Source of the DNA: Actinomycetota bacterium
Lineage (GTDB): Bacteria > Actinomycetota > Actinomycetes > Nanopelagicales > Nanopelagicaceae
NCBI GenBank assembly: GCA_009705075.1
Contig: WLCY01000025.1
Location: forward strand, 1-7,300
DNA length: 7,300 nucleotides
Direction of reading: 5' to 3'
Shown here: piece after piece, positions 1 through 7,300 of the stretch
Numbering within the stretch: the first letter of the stretch is position 1
Layout of the letters: every line of letters starts with the position of its first letter
The notes under the pieces: generated by a model
What the model saw: only the letters and a program-made list of their open reading frames with translations
Database searches by the model: none
What the model was told of the DNA's origin: nothing
Position numbers and translations under genes: made by a program

Positions 1-163
1 CAGCACTGGTTAGTTCTTTTAAACCACTCGCTCCAAATTGAAGAAAGAATTCCAATCCAATTTTATAAATGCCTACCGAGTCATTAGTAGCAGAGATCCA
101 ACTCTTGGCCGTGTCAAGATCCTTAGTATCTAAAGCGAGAATTATCGGTGATTTTCTCGTCAC
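1..163 (-). CDS. pyrF: Orotidine 5'-phosphate decarboxylase, N-terminal part (runs off left edge)
   Basis: This is the start of the cytoplasmic enzyme that decarboxylates OMP to UMP, the last step of UMP synthesis. Only the first 54 codons are present; the rest lies beyond the left edge. The start is GTG at 163, preceded by a strong GGAGG with a 7-base spacer, and it overlaps the pyrD stop as GTGA. The N-terminus reads IILALDTKDLDTAK and then GIYKIGLEFF, which fits beta strands 1 and 2 of the TIM barrel. Asp12 in ALD and Lys34 in YKIG match the nucleotide-contacting Asp and Lys of the family (D11 and K33 in B. subtilis). The catalytic DxK motif is not in the window. The pattern is that of the short type I PyrF (about 230-240 residues), not the longer mycobacterial/Streptomyces type. 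This stretch is too short for a standard length cutoff, but motif, start signal and operon position all agree. Confidence 0.9.
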   Translation of the reverse strand, partial: MTRKSPIILALDTKDLDTAKSWISATNDSVGIYKIGLEFFLQFGASGLKELTSA

Positions 164-1095
164 AAGTTTCCCTCCGGGCGATGTGCGTAACCCACCGCTT
201 CCCGCAGTGAGTCAAAGCCATGTGATATCAATTCAGCACGCAACTCTTCCTTAATCTTTATTACCGCTGTTGGATTCCCAAAGGTAGCGGTACCAACTGA
301 AACTGCTGAAGCACCCGCAAGTATTAACTCAAAAGCATCACGCCCCGATGCAACTCCACCCATTCCTAAAATCTTCACATGTGGCATAGCTTCATGAACT
401 TGATAAATCGCCCGGACCGCTACTGGTCTAATTGCTGGACCAGAAAGCCCACCAGTCTTTCCAGCTAGTTTCGGACGCATGGTGTTGGTATCAATAACCA
501 TACCGAGAACTGTATTAATCAGGGCGAGTGAATCAGCACCAGCAGATATAACTTCCTCTGCAATTTCCACGATACTAGTTACATCTGGCGTCAATTTGGC
601 AATAATTGGAAGTTCTCCACCAATATTTCTACGGACTGCTTCAATTGCAGCTCTTGCTGTAGTTGGGTGACATGCAAAAACCTGACCACGATTTTCAACA
701 TTTGGACAAGAGATATTTACTTCTAGCGCGCTTATTCCGGAAACTGCACGTAACTTTCTTGCCAGAATTGCATAATCTTCTACGCTCTCACCTGCGATGC
801 TGACAACTATCGTCGCTCCTTGATCCCGTAGCCAGGGAATATCTTTCTCTAAGAAGAGATCAATTCCTGGGCCCTGTAAACCAATCGAATTCAACATCCC
901 ACTTGGCGTCTCGGCCATTCGAGGTGTTGCTCGTCCAGATCTAGGTTTCAACATAATGGATTTTGTTACGACCGCGCCTAACTCCGCTAGATCGAAGAAC
1001 TGGCTCAACTCTTTCCCGGAGCCTGCACAACCACTTGCAGTGAACACTGGATTCTCGAAGTTGGCTTGACCCAAGCTTGTCTTGAAATCAAACAT
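160..1095 (-). CDS. pyrD: Dihydroorotate dehydrogenase, class 1B catalytic subunit
   Basis: This FMN enzyme oxidises dihydroorotate to orotate in the cytoplasm. In class 1B it passes electrons to PyrK and on to NAD+. The 311-residue protein has the expected TIM-barrel landmarks: NPVFTASGCAG (15-25), TKS with Lys45, MLNSIGLQGPG (67-77), and NISCPN (127-132) with catalytic Cys130. A Cys here is typical of class 1; class 2 uses Ser. Further landmarks are AKLTP with Lys167, INTVLGM (193-199), and the FMN phosphate-binding GMGGVASG (244-251) and SVGTATFG (266-273). I chose the ATG at 1095, which overlaps the pyrK stop as TGATG, because family proteins begin a few residues before the first strand (here MFDFKTSLG). 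An in-frame ATG at 1110 would add MGKKL, but its AAGGA lies only 2 bases upstream, too close to work well. It lies between pyrK and pyrF and overlaps both. The neighbouring PyrK makes the class 1B assignment firm. Confidence 0.96.
   Translation of the reverse strand: MFDFKTSLGQANFENPVFTASGCAGSGKELSQFFDLAELGAVVTKSIMLKPRSGRATPRMAETPSGMLNSIGLQGPGIDLFLEKDIPWLRDQGATIVVSIAGESVEDYAILARKLRAVSGISALEVNISCPNVENRGQVFACHPTTARAAIEAVRRNIGGELPIIAKLTPDVTSIVEIAEEVISAGADSLALINTVLGMVIDTNTMRPKLAGKTGGLSGPAIRPVAVRAIYQVHEAMPHVKILGMGGVASGRDAFELILAGASAVSVGTATFGNPTAVIKIKEELRAELISHGFDSLREAVGYAHRPEGNL
171..175 (-). promoter_or_regulatory. Ribosome binding site of pyrF (GGAGG)
   Basis: On the minus strand GGAGG is followed by GAAACTT and then GTG. 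This is a strong Shine-Dalgarno sequence with 7-base spacing, located in the last codons of pyrD (encoding PEGNL). It supports the GTG start of pyrF and the GTGA overlap with the pyrD stop. Confidence 0.85.
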
Positions 1096-1952
1096 CAGTT
1101 TCTTCCCCATGTTCCTTCAGGGATTGTTCGCTTCGAATTCCAAATAACACTTCCTCCATCAACCACAGGGCCATCAATGCAGGAGCGCAGCATCCGGATC
1201 ACTCCATCTTCGCCCCTTATTGGAAGAACACAAGTCATACAAACGCCGATTCCACAAGCCATCGCCTCTTCAATTGCACACTGGTGCACGACACCACGCT
1301 CTTGAGCGATTACATTGATAGCTTCAAGCATTCCCATGGGTCCGCAAGAATAAATAATATCTATCTGATTTGTTTCAATAATTCCCGGTATTACATCCGT
1401 AACCTTGCCAGTGATTCCCGTGGTTCCATCTTCGGTAACCGTAGTCAAACTATTTACTGACCTCTTGCCATCCAGTGGTGCATAAATTTTCATGGCAGTG
1501 CTTGCACCTAAAACCATATCGATCCGGCAACCGCGAGACTTAAGGACCTCAGATAAACCGAATAATGGAGCGCTTCCATATCCGCCACCAACAAGAAGTG
1601 CTCGAACCGGTTCGGTTGGAATACCGAAAGCCGTTCCGAGTGGCGCGACTAAATCAACCTTGAATCCAGGAAGTTGGTTTGTTAACCAGATACTGCCGGC
1701 ACCATGCGGTGCAACAACTATTTCCAGTAAACCACCAGATGCTCCCCGATCAAAAGTCCGATAGATTGCAAAAGCTCTGCGAAGAACCATTGCGCTGTTT
1801 TGACCACCAACTGAAATTGCGACAAAGTTGCCGGGCTTCGCTGAATTAGCCAACTCTCCAACGCTAAAAACGATGTGATGGTAAGCCCCGACTTTTTTAT
1901 TACTTACAATCTCGGCAAAGATCTGTCTAGCTTCTCTATTGATGCCACTCAT
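1095..1952 (-). CDS. pyrK: Dihydroorotate dehydrogenase electron-transfer subunit (FAD / 2Fe-2S)
   Basis: PyrK partners PyrD in the class 1B heterotetramer, carrying electrons from FMN through a [2Fe-2S] cluster and FAD to NAD+. The 285-residue protein has a ferredoxin-reductase-like layout. An FAD-binding beta barrel covers roughly residues 1-105, with RRAFAIYR at 58-65 where the flavin-binding RxxS/T motif normally sits. The NAD-binding domain follows, with [10 protein letters not shown] (121-130) and YSCGPMGM (201-208). The C-terminal iron-sulfur loop has Cys233, Cys238, Cys241 and Cys258 in the pattern C-x4-C-x2-C-x16-C, which is diagnostic of PyrK. I chose the ATG at 1952, which overlaps the carB stop as ATGA. 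A GTG at 1970 would add six residues but has no ribosome binding site. The SD before 1952 is weak (AGAG), so translation probably relies on coupling to carB. One oddity is Ala62 where Ser or Thr is usual in the flavin motif. Confidence 0.94.
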   Translation of the reverse strand: MSGINREARQIFAEIVSNKKVGAYHHIVFSVGELANSAKPGNFVAISVGGQNSAMVLRRAFAIYRTFDRGASGGLLEIVVAPHGAGSIWLTNQLPGFKVDLVAPLGTAFGIPTEPVRALLVGGGYGSAPLFGLSEVLKSRGCRIDMVLGASTAMKIYAPLDGKRSVNSLTTVTEDGTTGITGKVTDVIPGIIETNQIDIIYSCGPMGMLEAINVIAQERGVVHQCAIEEAMACGIGVCMTCVLPIRGEDGVIRMLRSCIDGPVVDGGSVIWNSKRTIPEGTWGRN

Positions 1953-4900
1953 TTGGACTCTGCCAACCACTCTTGAATGGAATTAATACTAAAACTCTTA
2001 CCCTGTAGATCGGAGATGCCAGTGACTGCAGCTTTGAAGCCCGCGATAGTAGTAATACACGGAACCCCTCGCTGTATCGCGGCGGTGCGAATCATCCAAC
2101 CATCGAGTCGAGTTCCACGTCCGAGAGGCGTATTAATAACCAAGCCCACAATTCCTTCAGTAATCAGATCTACCGCAGTCAATTCACCGTTCGGACCTTT
2201 ACCCTGTGAATGTTTCCGTATCAACTCAGATTGCAAACCATTTTCTAAAAGGTAATTGTGGGTTCCTTGGGTTGTATATAGAACAAATCCAAGGTTTAAC
2301 AGAATACGTGCTGGTTCAAGTGCTGATTTCTTGTCGCGCTCAGAGAGTGAAAGGAACACTGAGCCGGTTAATGGCAACGCACCAAACGCAGCAGTCTGAC
2401 TCTTTGCATATGCCTCGCCAAAAGTTTTTGCGATACCCATTACTTCACCAGTAGATCGCATTTCTGGTCCAAGGACAGAATCAACTCCGGTGCCGTCATT
2501 ACGTCGGAACCGATTCCACGGTAATACCGCCTCTTTAACTGAAATACCTTTCGGAACTCCATCTCCGCTCGAAGGTAGCAGACCCCTGACTCGCAATTCT
2601 GAAATCTTTACTCCGGCAGATATAAGTGCAGCGCACTTAGCGAGTGGATTACCCGTGGCTTTACTTACGAAAGGTACGGTTCTAGATGCTCTTGGATTTG
2701 CTTCCAACACATAAAGTTTCTCGCCTGCTACCCCATTGTTAACAACTGCAAATTGAATATTTATAAGACCTTGAACCCCGATACCCCGAGCAAGTTTTTC
2801 AGTGGCAATCCAGATCTCTTTTTGAAGGGCGCTTCCTATCGAGATACTTGGCAGTACACATGCCGAATCACCAGAATGAACGCCCGCCTCTTCAATATGC
2901 TCCATAACTCCGGCCAAATAAAGTTCTTCTCCGTCGAAGAGCGCATCCACATCAATCTCGATAGCGTCATCCAAAAATTTATCAATCAATACTGGATGAT
3001 TCGGTGTGATCTCCGTGGCCTTGCGAATAAAGTCCGCAAGCGATTCATCATCGTAAACAATTTCCATTCCTCTTCCGCCGAGAACAAATGATGGTCGCAC
3101 CAATACTGGATAAGTAATGCGATGAGCGATTGCTAAAGCTTCATCGAAGGTATCTGCCATACCGAAAGTAGGAGCGTCCAACGAATTTACGCGCAGTAAT
3201 TCGCCAAATAGACCACGATCCTCAGCCAAATCAATTGCATCCGGTGAAGTTCCAATAATTGTGACACCTGCATCTTGAAGCCCGCGAGCCAGGCCAAGTG
3301 GGGTTTGCCCACCTAATTGCGCAATGACCCCAACAATTGGGCCCGCCAAAGATTCTGCGTGAATAACTTCTAACACATCTTCTAGGGTTAGTGGTTCGAA
3401 ATAAAGTCGATCTGAAGTGTCATAGTCCGTAGAGACCGTCTCCGGATTGCAATTAATCATTACTGTTTCATATCCTGCTTCCTTCAAGGCAAAAGCAGCG
3501 TGTACACATGAGTAATCGAATTCAACTCCCTGTCCAATTCGATTAGGACCACTTCCTAAAATAATGACCGCTGGCTTAGTGCGCGGAATAACTTCAGTTT
3601 CAAAGTCGTAACTTGAATAGTAATAAGGTGTGTGAGCTTCAAATTCCGCCGCGCAAGTGTCTACCGTTTTAAAGACTGGTCGAAGTCCCATGCGAACTCT
3701 TCCCGCCGTAACCTCAGCGGTTGTGACCTCCGTTAAATCAGCTATCTGACTATCTGAGAAGCCATTGGTCTTTGCCTTTTGAAGTAATTCTGGTGAAAGT
3801 AGTTTTTGGGTTTTTATCTCGGCTGCAATTTGATTTATCTCTACTATTTGCGCTAAAAACCAAGGATCAACCTTCGTAGCTTCAAACACTTCTTGCACGC
3901 TTGCTCCTAGATACAAGCCAAGTTGAATCTGCTGTAACCGATGTTCAGTTGGAGTTTTCATTGACGTTAGCAAACTCTCTTTTGTAGCTCCAGACGTATT
4001 CCAATGGAAACTCGTACCCTTTTTCTCAATCGAACGCAACGCCTTCTGTAACGCTTCAGGAAAGGAGCGCCCAATAGCCATTGCTTCACCGACGCTCTTC
4101 ATAGTTGTAGTCAATTGGGTATCTGCTTCGGGGAATTTTTCGAAGGCAAAACGTGGGACTTTGACAACAATATAATCGAGTGTTGGCTCAAAAGATGCTG
4201 GCGTGGACTTAGTTATATCGTTCTCAATTTCGTCCAAGGTGTAACCAATTGCCAATTTCGTGGCTATCTTTGCAATTGGAAATCCAGTTGCTTTTGAAGC
4301 TAAAGCCGAAGATCGAGAGACTCGAGGGTTCATCTCAATCACAATGATTCTTCCATCACTTGGATTAACTGCGAATTGAATATTGCAACCACCGGTCGCG
4401 ACGCCAACTTCACGGATGATTTCAATTGAAAGATCCCTGAGTTTTTGATATTCCACATCAGTAAGTGTTAAAGCCGGTGCTACCGTAATTGAATCTCCAG
4501 TATGTACACCCATTGGGTCAATGTTTTCGATACTACAAACGATTACCACGTTATCTTTGTGATCGCGCATAACCTCTAATTCAAATTCTTTCCAGCCGAT
4601 GATTGACTCTTCGAGAAGAATTTCCGTTGTCGGACTATGACGTAATCCTGCGCCAGCTATTAGCTCTAAATCAGCTTTGTTATAGGCGATTCCCGAGCCC
4701 AACCCGCCCATAGTAAAAGAAGGCCGAACAACAACTGGATAATTTAGGATTTCTGCTCCAGCAATACACTCTTCCATCGTGTGGCAAATAATGGACTTCG
4801 CGGAGGAGCCTCCAATTTTCGCAACGATCTCCTTAAATGTTTCACGATCTTCACCACGTTTAATTGCCGGGATATCCGCACCAATTAATTTAACTCCAAG

Positions 4901-5230
4901 TTTTTCCAGAGAGCCGCGTTCGTATAGAGCCATTGCCGCATTAAGCGCTGTCTGACCACCGAGCGTAGCGAGAATAGCGGTCGGCTTCTCTTTGATGATT
5001 ATTTGTTCAATTATTTCGGGTGTTATAGGTTCGATATATGTCGCATCCGCGAACTCCGGATCAGTCATAATCGTTGCCGGGTTAGAATTTATAAGAATAA
5101 CTCGGATACCTTCACTCCGAAGAACACGACAAGCCTGCGTGCCAGAATAATCAAATTCACATGCTTGGCCTATAACAATCGGCCCACTGCCTATTACTAG
5201 AACGCTCTTTATTGAATTATCTTTAGGCAT
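1949..5230 (-). CDS. carB: Carbamoyl-phosphate synthase, large subunit
   Basis: CarB builds carbamoyl phosphate from bicarbonate, two ATP and ammonia channelled from CarA, feeding pyrimidine and arginine synthesis. The 1093-residue protein is full length (E. coli, 1073). The first ATP-grasp half (about 1-400) is collinear with E. coli, with Arg129, Arg169, Gln285, Glu299 and Asn301 at the same numbers. An oligomerisation domain follows (about 400-550). The second ATP-grasp half (about 551-945) starts at [12 protein letters not shown] and contains Arg712, Gln826, Glu843 and Asn845. The C-terminal MGS-like allosteric domain (about 955-1075) contains TTQGTHNYL and a RKHSQG segment whose Lys1006 lines up with the E. 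coli UMP-site Lys993. The insert around [16 protein letters not shown] is typical of actinobacteria. The start is ATG at 5230 ([16 protein letters not shown] matches the family N-terminus) and overlaps the carA end by 8 bases. An upstream ATG at 5245 was not used. The SD is weak. No frameshift or missing active-site residue is visible. Confidence 0.98.
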   Translation of the reverse strand: MPKDNSIKSVLVIGSGPIVIGQACEFDYSGTQACRVLRSEGIRVILINSNPATIMTDPEFADATYIEPITPEIIEQIIIKEKPTAILATLGGQTALNAAMALYERGSLEKLGVKLIGADIPAIKRGEDRETFKEIVAKIGGSSAKSIICHTMEECIAGAEILNYPVVVRPSFTMGGLGSGIAYNKADLELIAGAGLRHSPTTEILLEESIIGWKEFELEVMRDHKDNVVIVCSIENIDPMGVHTGDSITVAPALTLTDVEYQKLRDLSIEIIREVGVATGGCNIQFAVNPSDGRIIVIEMNPRVSRSSALASKATGFPIAKIATKLAIGYTLDEIENDITKSTPASFEPTLDYIVVKVPRFAFEKFPEADTQLTTTMKSVGEAMAIGRSFPEALQKALRSIEKKGTSFHWNTSGATKESLLTSMKTPTEHRLQQIQLGLYLGASVQEVFEATKVDPWFLAQIVEINQIAAEIKTQKLLSPELLQKAKTNGFSDSQIADLTEVTTAEVTAGRVRMGLRPVFKTVDTCAAEFEAHTPYYYSSYDFETEVIPRTKPAVIILGSGPNRIGQGVEFDYSCVHAAFALKEAGYETVMINCNPETVSTDYDTSDRLYFEPLTLEDVLEVIHAESLAGPIVGVIAQLGGQTPLGLARGLQDAGVTIIGTSPDAIDLAEDRGLFGELLRVNSLDAPTFGMADTFDEALAIAHRITYPVLVRPSFVLGGRGMEIVYDDESLADFIRKATEITPNHPVLIDKFLDDAIEIDVDALFDGEELYLAGVMEHIEEAGVHSGDSACVLPSISIGSALQKEIWIATEKLARGIGVQGLINIQFAVVNNGVAGEKLYVLEANPRASRTVPFVSKATGNPLAKCAALISAGVKISELRVRGLLPSSGDGVPKGISVKEAVLPWNRFRRNDGTGVDSVLGPEMRSTGEVMGIAKTFGEAYAKSQTAAFGALPLTGSVFLSLSERDKKSALEPARILLNLGFVLYTTQGTHNYLLENGLQSELIRKHSQGKGPNGELTAVDLITEGIVGLVINTPLGRGTRLDGWMIRTAAIQRGVPCITTIAGFKAAVTGISDLQGKSFSINSIQEWLAESK

Positions 5231-6344
5231 TTGCAACGCTCGCATTTGTCATAAGTGTTACAAATTGATCGAAGAGGTAACTTGCGTCGTGGGGACCAGC
5301 AGCTGCCTCCGGGTGGTACTGAACGCTGAAAGCCGGAGTTTCAAGTAGTTCAAGTCCTTCTACAACGCCATCATTCAATGAAACGTGGCTAACAAATCCA
5401 GCGCCGTAAATAGTGTTGAAATTTCCAGCTACGGGAGCCGCGACCGCGAAACCATGGTTATGGGCAGTGATTTCAACCTCGCTAGTTCGAAGGTTTTTTA
5501 CCGGCTGATTTATTCCACGATGACCGAAGGGTAACTTGTAGGTTTCAAAACCAAGGGCTCGTCCCAAAATTTGATGACCGAAACAGATTCCGAATAACGG
5601 AATCTTTAAGGAAAGAATTTCGCGGACCAGTGTAATCGTGTCGACCATAGCAGCCGGATCGCCCGGACCATTTGATAGAAAGACGCCATCAGGTTTTAGT
5701 TCAAGGATTTGCCCAAGAGAGCTTTTTGAAGGAAGCACATGAACTTCAATTCCGCGTTCAGACATTGATCTTGGAGTAGCAGCCTTTATTCCCATATCCA
5801 ACGCAACTACTTTGAACTTTCTCTCACCAATTGCAGGAACTATATAGCTCTCTTTAGTTGAAACATCGGCTGCTAGAAACGAGCCGGCCATTTGTGGAGA
5901 TTTTCGGACCGCAATAACCATCTGCTCTCGAGTCAACGAAGTGTTTGAAAAGATACCAACTCGCATTGCGCCTAAGTCGCGAAGATGTCTAGTAATCGCT
6001 CGAGTATCAACGCCCCTAATTCCAACGACCCCATTCTTTATGAGTTCGCTCTCAAGAGAGCTCTCGGATCGCCAATTGCTCACAACTGGAGATGGATTTC
6101 TTACAACAAAACCACTCACCCAAATTTTTGCTGATTCCTCATCAGTTGAGTTCATTCCCGTATTACCAACATGGGGCGCTGTCATAATTACAACTTGCTT
6201 GTGATACGAAGGGTCCGTCAGAGTTTCTTGATAGCCCGTCATGCCCGTTGAAAAAACTGCTTCACCAAAAGTTTCACCTTCGCACGCCCAACTACTTCCT
6301 TCAAATACTGTGCCGTCATCTAGCACGAGGTAGGCCTTGCTCAA
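5223..6344 (-). CDS. carA: Carbamoyl-phosphate synthase, small (glutaminase) subunit
   Basis: CarA hydrolyses glutamine and delivers ammonia through a tunnel to CarB; the two form the cytoplasmic carbamoyl phosphate synthase. The 373-residue protein matches the family length. The N-terminal CPSase small-chain domain (about 1-150) starts [13 protein letters not shown] and contains [10 protein letters not shown] (31-40). The C-terminal class I glutamine amidotransferase domain (about 177-365) contains SNGPGDP (224-230), GICFGHQ with nucleophile Cys254, GHRGINQPV (274-282) and QYHPEA with His344 and Glu346, completing the triad. The start codon is TTG at 6344, overlapping the pyrC stop as TTGA. 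It follows a consensus AGGAGG with a 6-base spacer, and the N-terminus fits the family, so this unusual start is well supported. The gene follows pyrC directly and its 3' end overlaps carB, as expected for subunits made together. Confidence 0.98.
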   Translation of the reverse strand: MSKAYLVLDDGTVFEGSSWACEGETFGEAVFSTGMTGYQETLTDPSYHKQVVIMTAPHVGNTGMNSTDEESAKIWVSGFVVRNPSPVVSNWRSESSLESELIKNGVVGIRGVDTRAITRHLRDLGAMRVGIFSNTSLTREQMVIAVRKSPQMAGSFLAADVSTKESYIVPAIGERKFKVVALDMGIKAATPRSMSERGIEVHVLPSKSSLGQILELKPDGVFLSNGPGDPAAMVDTITLVREILSLKIPLFGICFGHQILGRALGFETYKLPFGHRGINQPVKNLRTSEVEITAHNHGFAVAAPVAGNFNTIYGAGFVSHVSLNDGVVEGLELLETPAFSVQYHPEAAAGPHDASYLFDQFVTLMTNASVANA

Positions 6345-7300
6345 TTGCTACCTCCTCTTACTAACTCCGAGCTCTTTAGTACTAGCTCACCATTGAAGAA
6401 TGTATGCAATACCCGAGCCGGAAGGGCCAAGGCTTCAAATGGTGTGTTTTTACTCTTAGAAGCCAGTCTATTACGGTCGACCACCCAACTGGCTGATGTG
6501 TCAACGATAGTTAGATTAGCTGGTGCGCCTTTCGTCACATCTTTTCCATGCTTTGAGTATCCCGCAATTCGGGCCGGCGCCTTTGACATCCGATCTACTA
6601 AATCTCCCCAACCCATCAGTTTGGTATCTATCATGGACTTAACAACGACTGAAAGCGCTGTCTCAAGACCTACCATCCCAAATGCAGCGCTCTGCCATTC
6701 ACAATCTTTATCTTCACTTGGATGAGGTGCATGATCCGTCGCAACAATATCGATAGTTCCATCTGCTAAACCTTGACGTAAAGCCATTACATCTTTCTCG
6801 GTACGTAGCGGCGGATTAACTTTAAAAATTGGATCGTAATTATTAACCAATTCGTCAGTAAGTAGTAAATGATGCGGGGTAACTTCTGCAGTCACATTGA
6901 TACCTCGCGACTTTGCAAAACGAAGAAGATCTACGCCTCCCGCAGTTGTTAGGTGGCAGATATGTAACCTACTTCCAACATGTTCGGCGAGCAGAATATC
7001 TCTAGCAATGATTGCTTCTTCAGCTACTGCGGGCCACCCTGTTAATCCGAGTTTGGATGACACGATTCCTTCGTTCATCTGGGATCCGACTGTCAATGCG
7101 GGATCTTGGGCATGTTGGGCGATGATTCCATCGAAAGTTTTAACATATTCGAGAGCTCGTCGCATCAACAGTGGGTCGGATACGCATTTGCCATCATCGC
7201 TGAAGATTCGCACCCTTGCTTTTGAGTTTGCCATAGCACCAAGTTCAGCTAGCGCTTTTCCATTTAAACCCTGGGTATCAGCTCCGATTGGGAAGACATC
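6341..7300 (-). CDS. pyrC: Dihydroorotase, C-terminal part (runs off right edge)
   Basis: Dihydroorotase cyclises N-carbamoyl-aspartate to dihydroorotate, using a zinc-containing amidohydrolase barrel in the cytoplasm. The frame is open to the right edge, and 319 residues are present. It enters at [11 protein letters not shown], a conserved internal stretch, so about 100-110 residues are missing, including the start and the HxH metal motif. Visible metal and active-site landmarks, numbered from the edge, are FSDDG (33-37), AQHAQDP with His63, LHICHL with His116, [11 protein letters not shown] (140-150) and ATDHAPH with Asp189. NPPLR (162-166) is the usual substrate-loop region. The sequence is the long type I dihydroorotase, and AQHAQDP followed by GWPAVAEE is typical of actinobacteria. 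The stop overlaps the carA start as TTGA. An in-frame ATG at 7234 is an internal Met, not the start, because conserved family sequence continues upstream of it. Confidence 0.97.
   Translation of the reverse strand, partial: DVFPIGADTQGLNGKALAELGAMANSKARVRIFSDDGKCVSDPLLMRRALEYVKTFDGIIAQHAQDPALTVGSQMNEGIVSSKLGLTGWPAVAEEAIIARDILLAEHVGSRLHICHLTTAGGVDLLRFAKSRGINVTAEVTPHHLLLTDELVNNYDPIFKVNPPLRTEKDVMALRQGLADGTIDIVATDHAPHPSEDKDCEWQSAAFGMVGLETALSVVVKSMIDTKLMGWGDLVDRMSKAPARIAGYSKHGKDVTKGAPANLTIVDTSASWVVDRNRLASKSKNTPFEALALPARVLHTFFNGELVLKSSELVRGGSN
6351..6356 (-). promoter_or_regulatory. Ribosome binding site of carA (AGGAGG)
   Basis: On the minus strand AGGAGG is followed by TAGCAA and then TTG. This is a full consensus Shine-Dalgarno sequence with 6-base spacing, lying inside the last codons of pyrC. 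It decides the non-ATG start of carA and is the strongest such site in the window. Confidence 0.85.

Larger units (their letters stand above)
1..7300 (-). other. pyr operon segment: pyrC-carA-carB-pyrK-pyrD-pyrF
   Basis: Six co-directional genes of one pathway fill the window, and every junction overlaps: 4 bases at pyrC/carA, 8 at carA/carB, 4 at carB/pyrK, 1 at pyrK/pyrD and 4 at pyrD/pyrF. No room is left for internal promoters or terminators outside coding sequence, and I saw no inverted repeat followed by a T-run on the coding strand. A single polycistronic transcript beginning upstream of the right edge is inferred. By analogy with other actinobacteria, pyrR and pyrB may precede pyrC, but they are not visible here. 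Confidence 0.85.

Noticed and set aside
1096..1110. Longer pyrD start at the ATG at 1110
   Set aside because: It has only a too-close AAGGA upstream (2 bases), and the extra five residues precede the usual family N-terminus. The ATG at 1095 with the TGATG overlap fits better, though 1110 is not excluded.
1953..1970. Longer pyrK start at the GTG at 1970
   Set aside because: No Shine-Dalgarno precedes it, and the ATGA junction at 1952 is a classic coupled start.
2753..3091. A 112-codon open frame on the plus strand inside carB
   Set aside because: It is antisense to the conserved second ATP-grasp half of carB, with no recognised protein family. The same applies to the other plus-strand frames at 69-254, 479-670, 1066-1305, 1492-1764, 1977-2255, 2206-2454, 2490-2714, 4115-4297, 5003-5200 and 5941-6204.
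1949..5230. Internal similarity between the two halves of carB as a repeat
   Set aside because: This is the known ancient duplication of the ATP-grasp synthetase units in all CarB proteins, not a local repeat or mobile element.
5231..5245. Longer carB start at the ATG at 5245
   Set aside because: No ribosome binding site precedes it. The family N-terminus MPK...SVLVIGSG begins at 5230, and from there residue numbering matches E. coli CarB exactly.
6345..6725. A 126-codon open frame on the plus strand opposite pyrC
   Set aside because: It lies wholly antisense to a clearly conserved gene, has no recognisable domain, and is a by-product of pyrC codon usage.
6341..7234. pyrC starting at the ATG at 7234 as a complete short gene
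   Set aside because: Codons from 7300 to 7235 are open and encode conserved dihydroorotase sequence ([11 protein letters not shown]), so the gene is simply cut by the window edge.

Overview
The window is a gene-dense stretch of bacterial chromosome carrying most of a de novo pyrimidine (UMP) biosynthesis operon, all on the minus strand. In transcription order (right to left) it holds pyrC (5' end beyond the right edge), carA, carB, pyrK, pyrD and pyrF (3' end beyond the left edge). Together they cover carbamoyl phosphate synthesis (CarA/CarB), ring closure to dihydroorotate (PyrC), oxidation to orotate (PyrD with PyrK) and decarboxylation of OMP to UMP (PyrF). Aspartate carbamoyltransferase (pyrB) and orotate phosphoribosyltransferase (pyrE) are not in the window. 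pyrB would be expected just upstream, past the right edge.

There is no intergenic space. All five gene junctions overlap by 1 to 8 bases: TTGA for pyrC/carA, ATGCCTAA for carA/carB, ATGA for carB/pyrK, TGATG for pyrK/pyrD and GTGA for pyrD/pyrF. The genes therefore very probably share one transcript and are translationally coupled. I see no promoter, attenuator, terminator, RNA gene, mobile element, repeat array or CRISPR. Any control region would lie upstream of pyrC, outside the window.

The proteins look actinobacterial. PyrC has the AQHAQDP and GWPAVAEE motifs, CarB the [14 protein letters not shown]...[12 protein letters not shown] region, and PyrD the MLNSIGLQGPG motif. Base composition is only moderately GC-rich (roughly mid-40s percent by eye), with starts at ATG, GTG and TTG and very tight packing. 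This suggests a low-GC, streamlined actinobacterium, for instance a freshwater acI/Nanopelagicales-type organism. That placement is inference from motifs and composition, not a database match.

Biologically the region is mostly ordinary housekeeping. The more notable points are a class 1B (NAD-linked, PyrK-dependent) dihydroorotate dehydrogenase inside an actinobacterial pyr operon, a type I PyrF, the absence of the membrane-protein gene that separates pyrC from carA in mycobacteria, and the uniform overlap of the genes. I found no evidence for a previously undescribed system.
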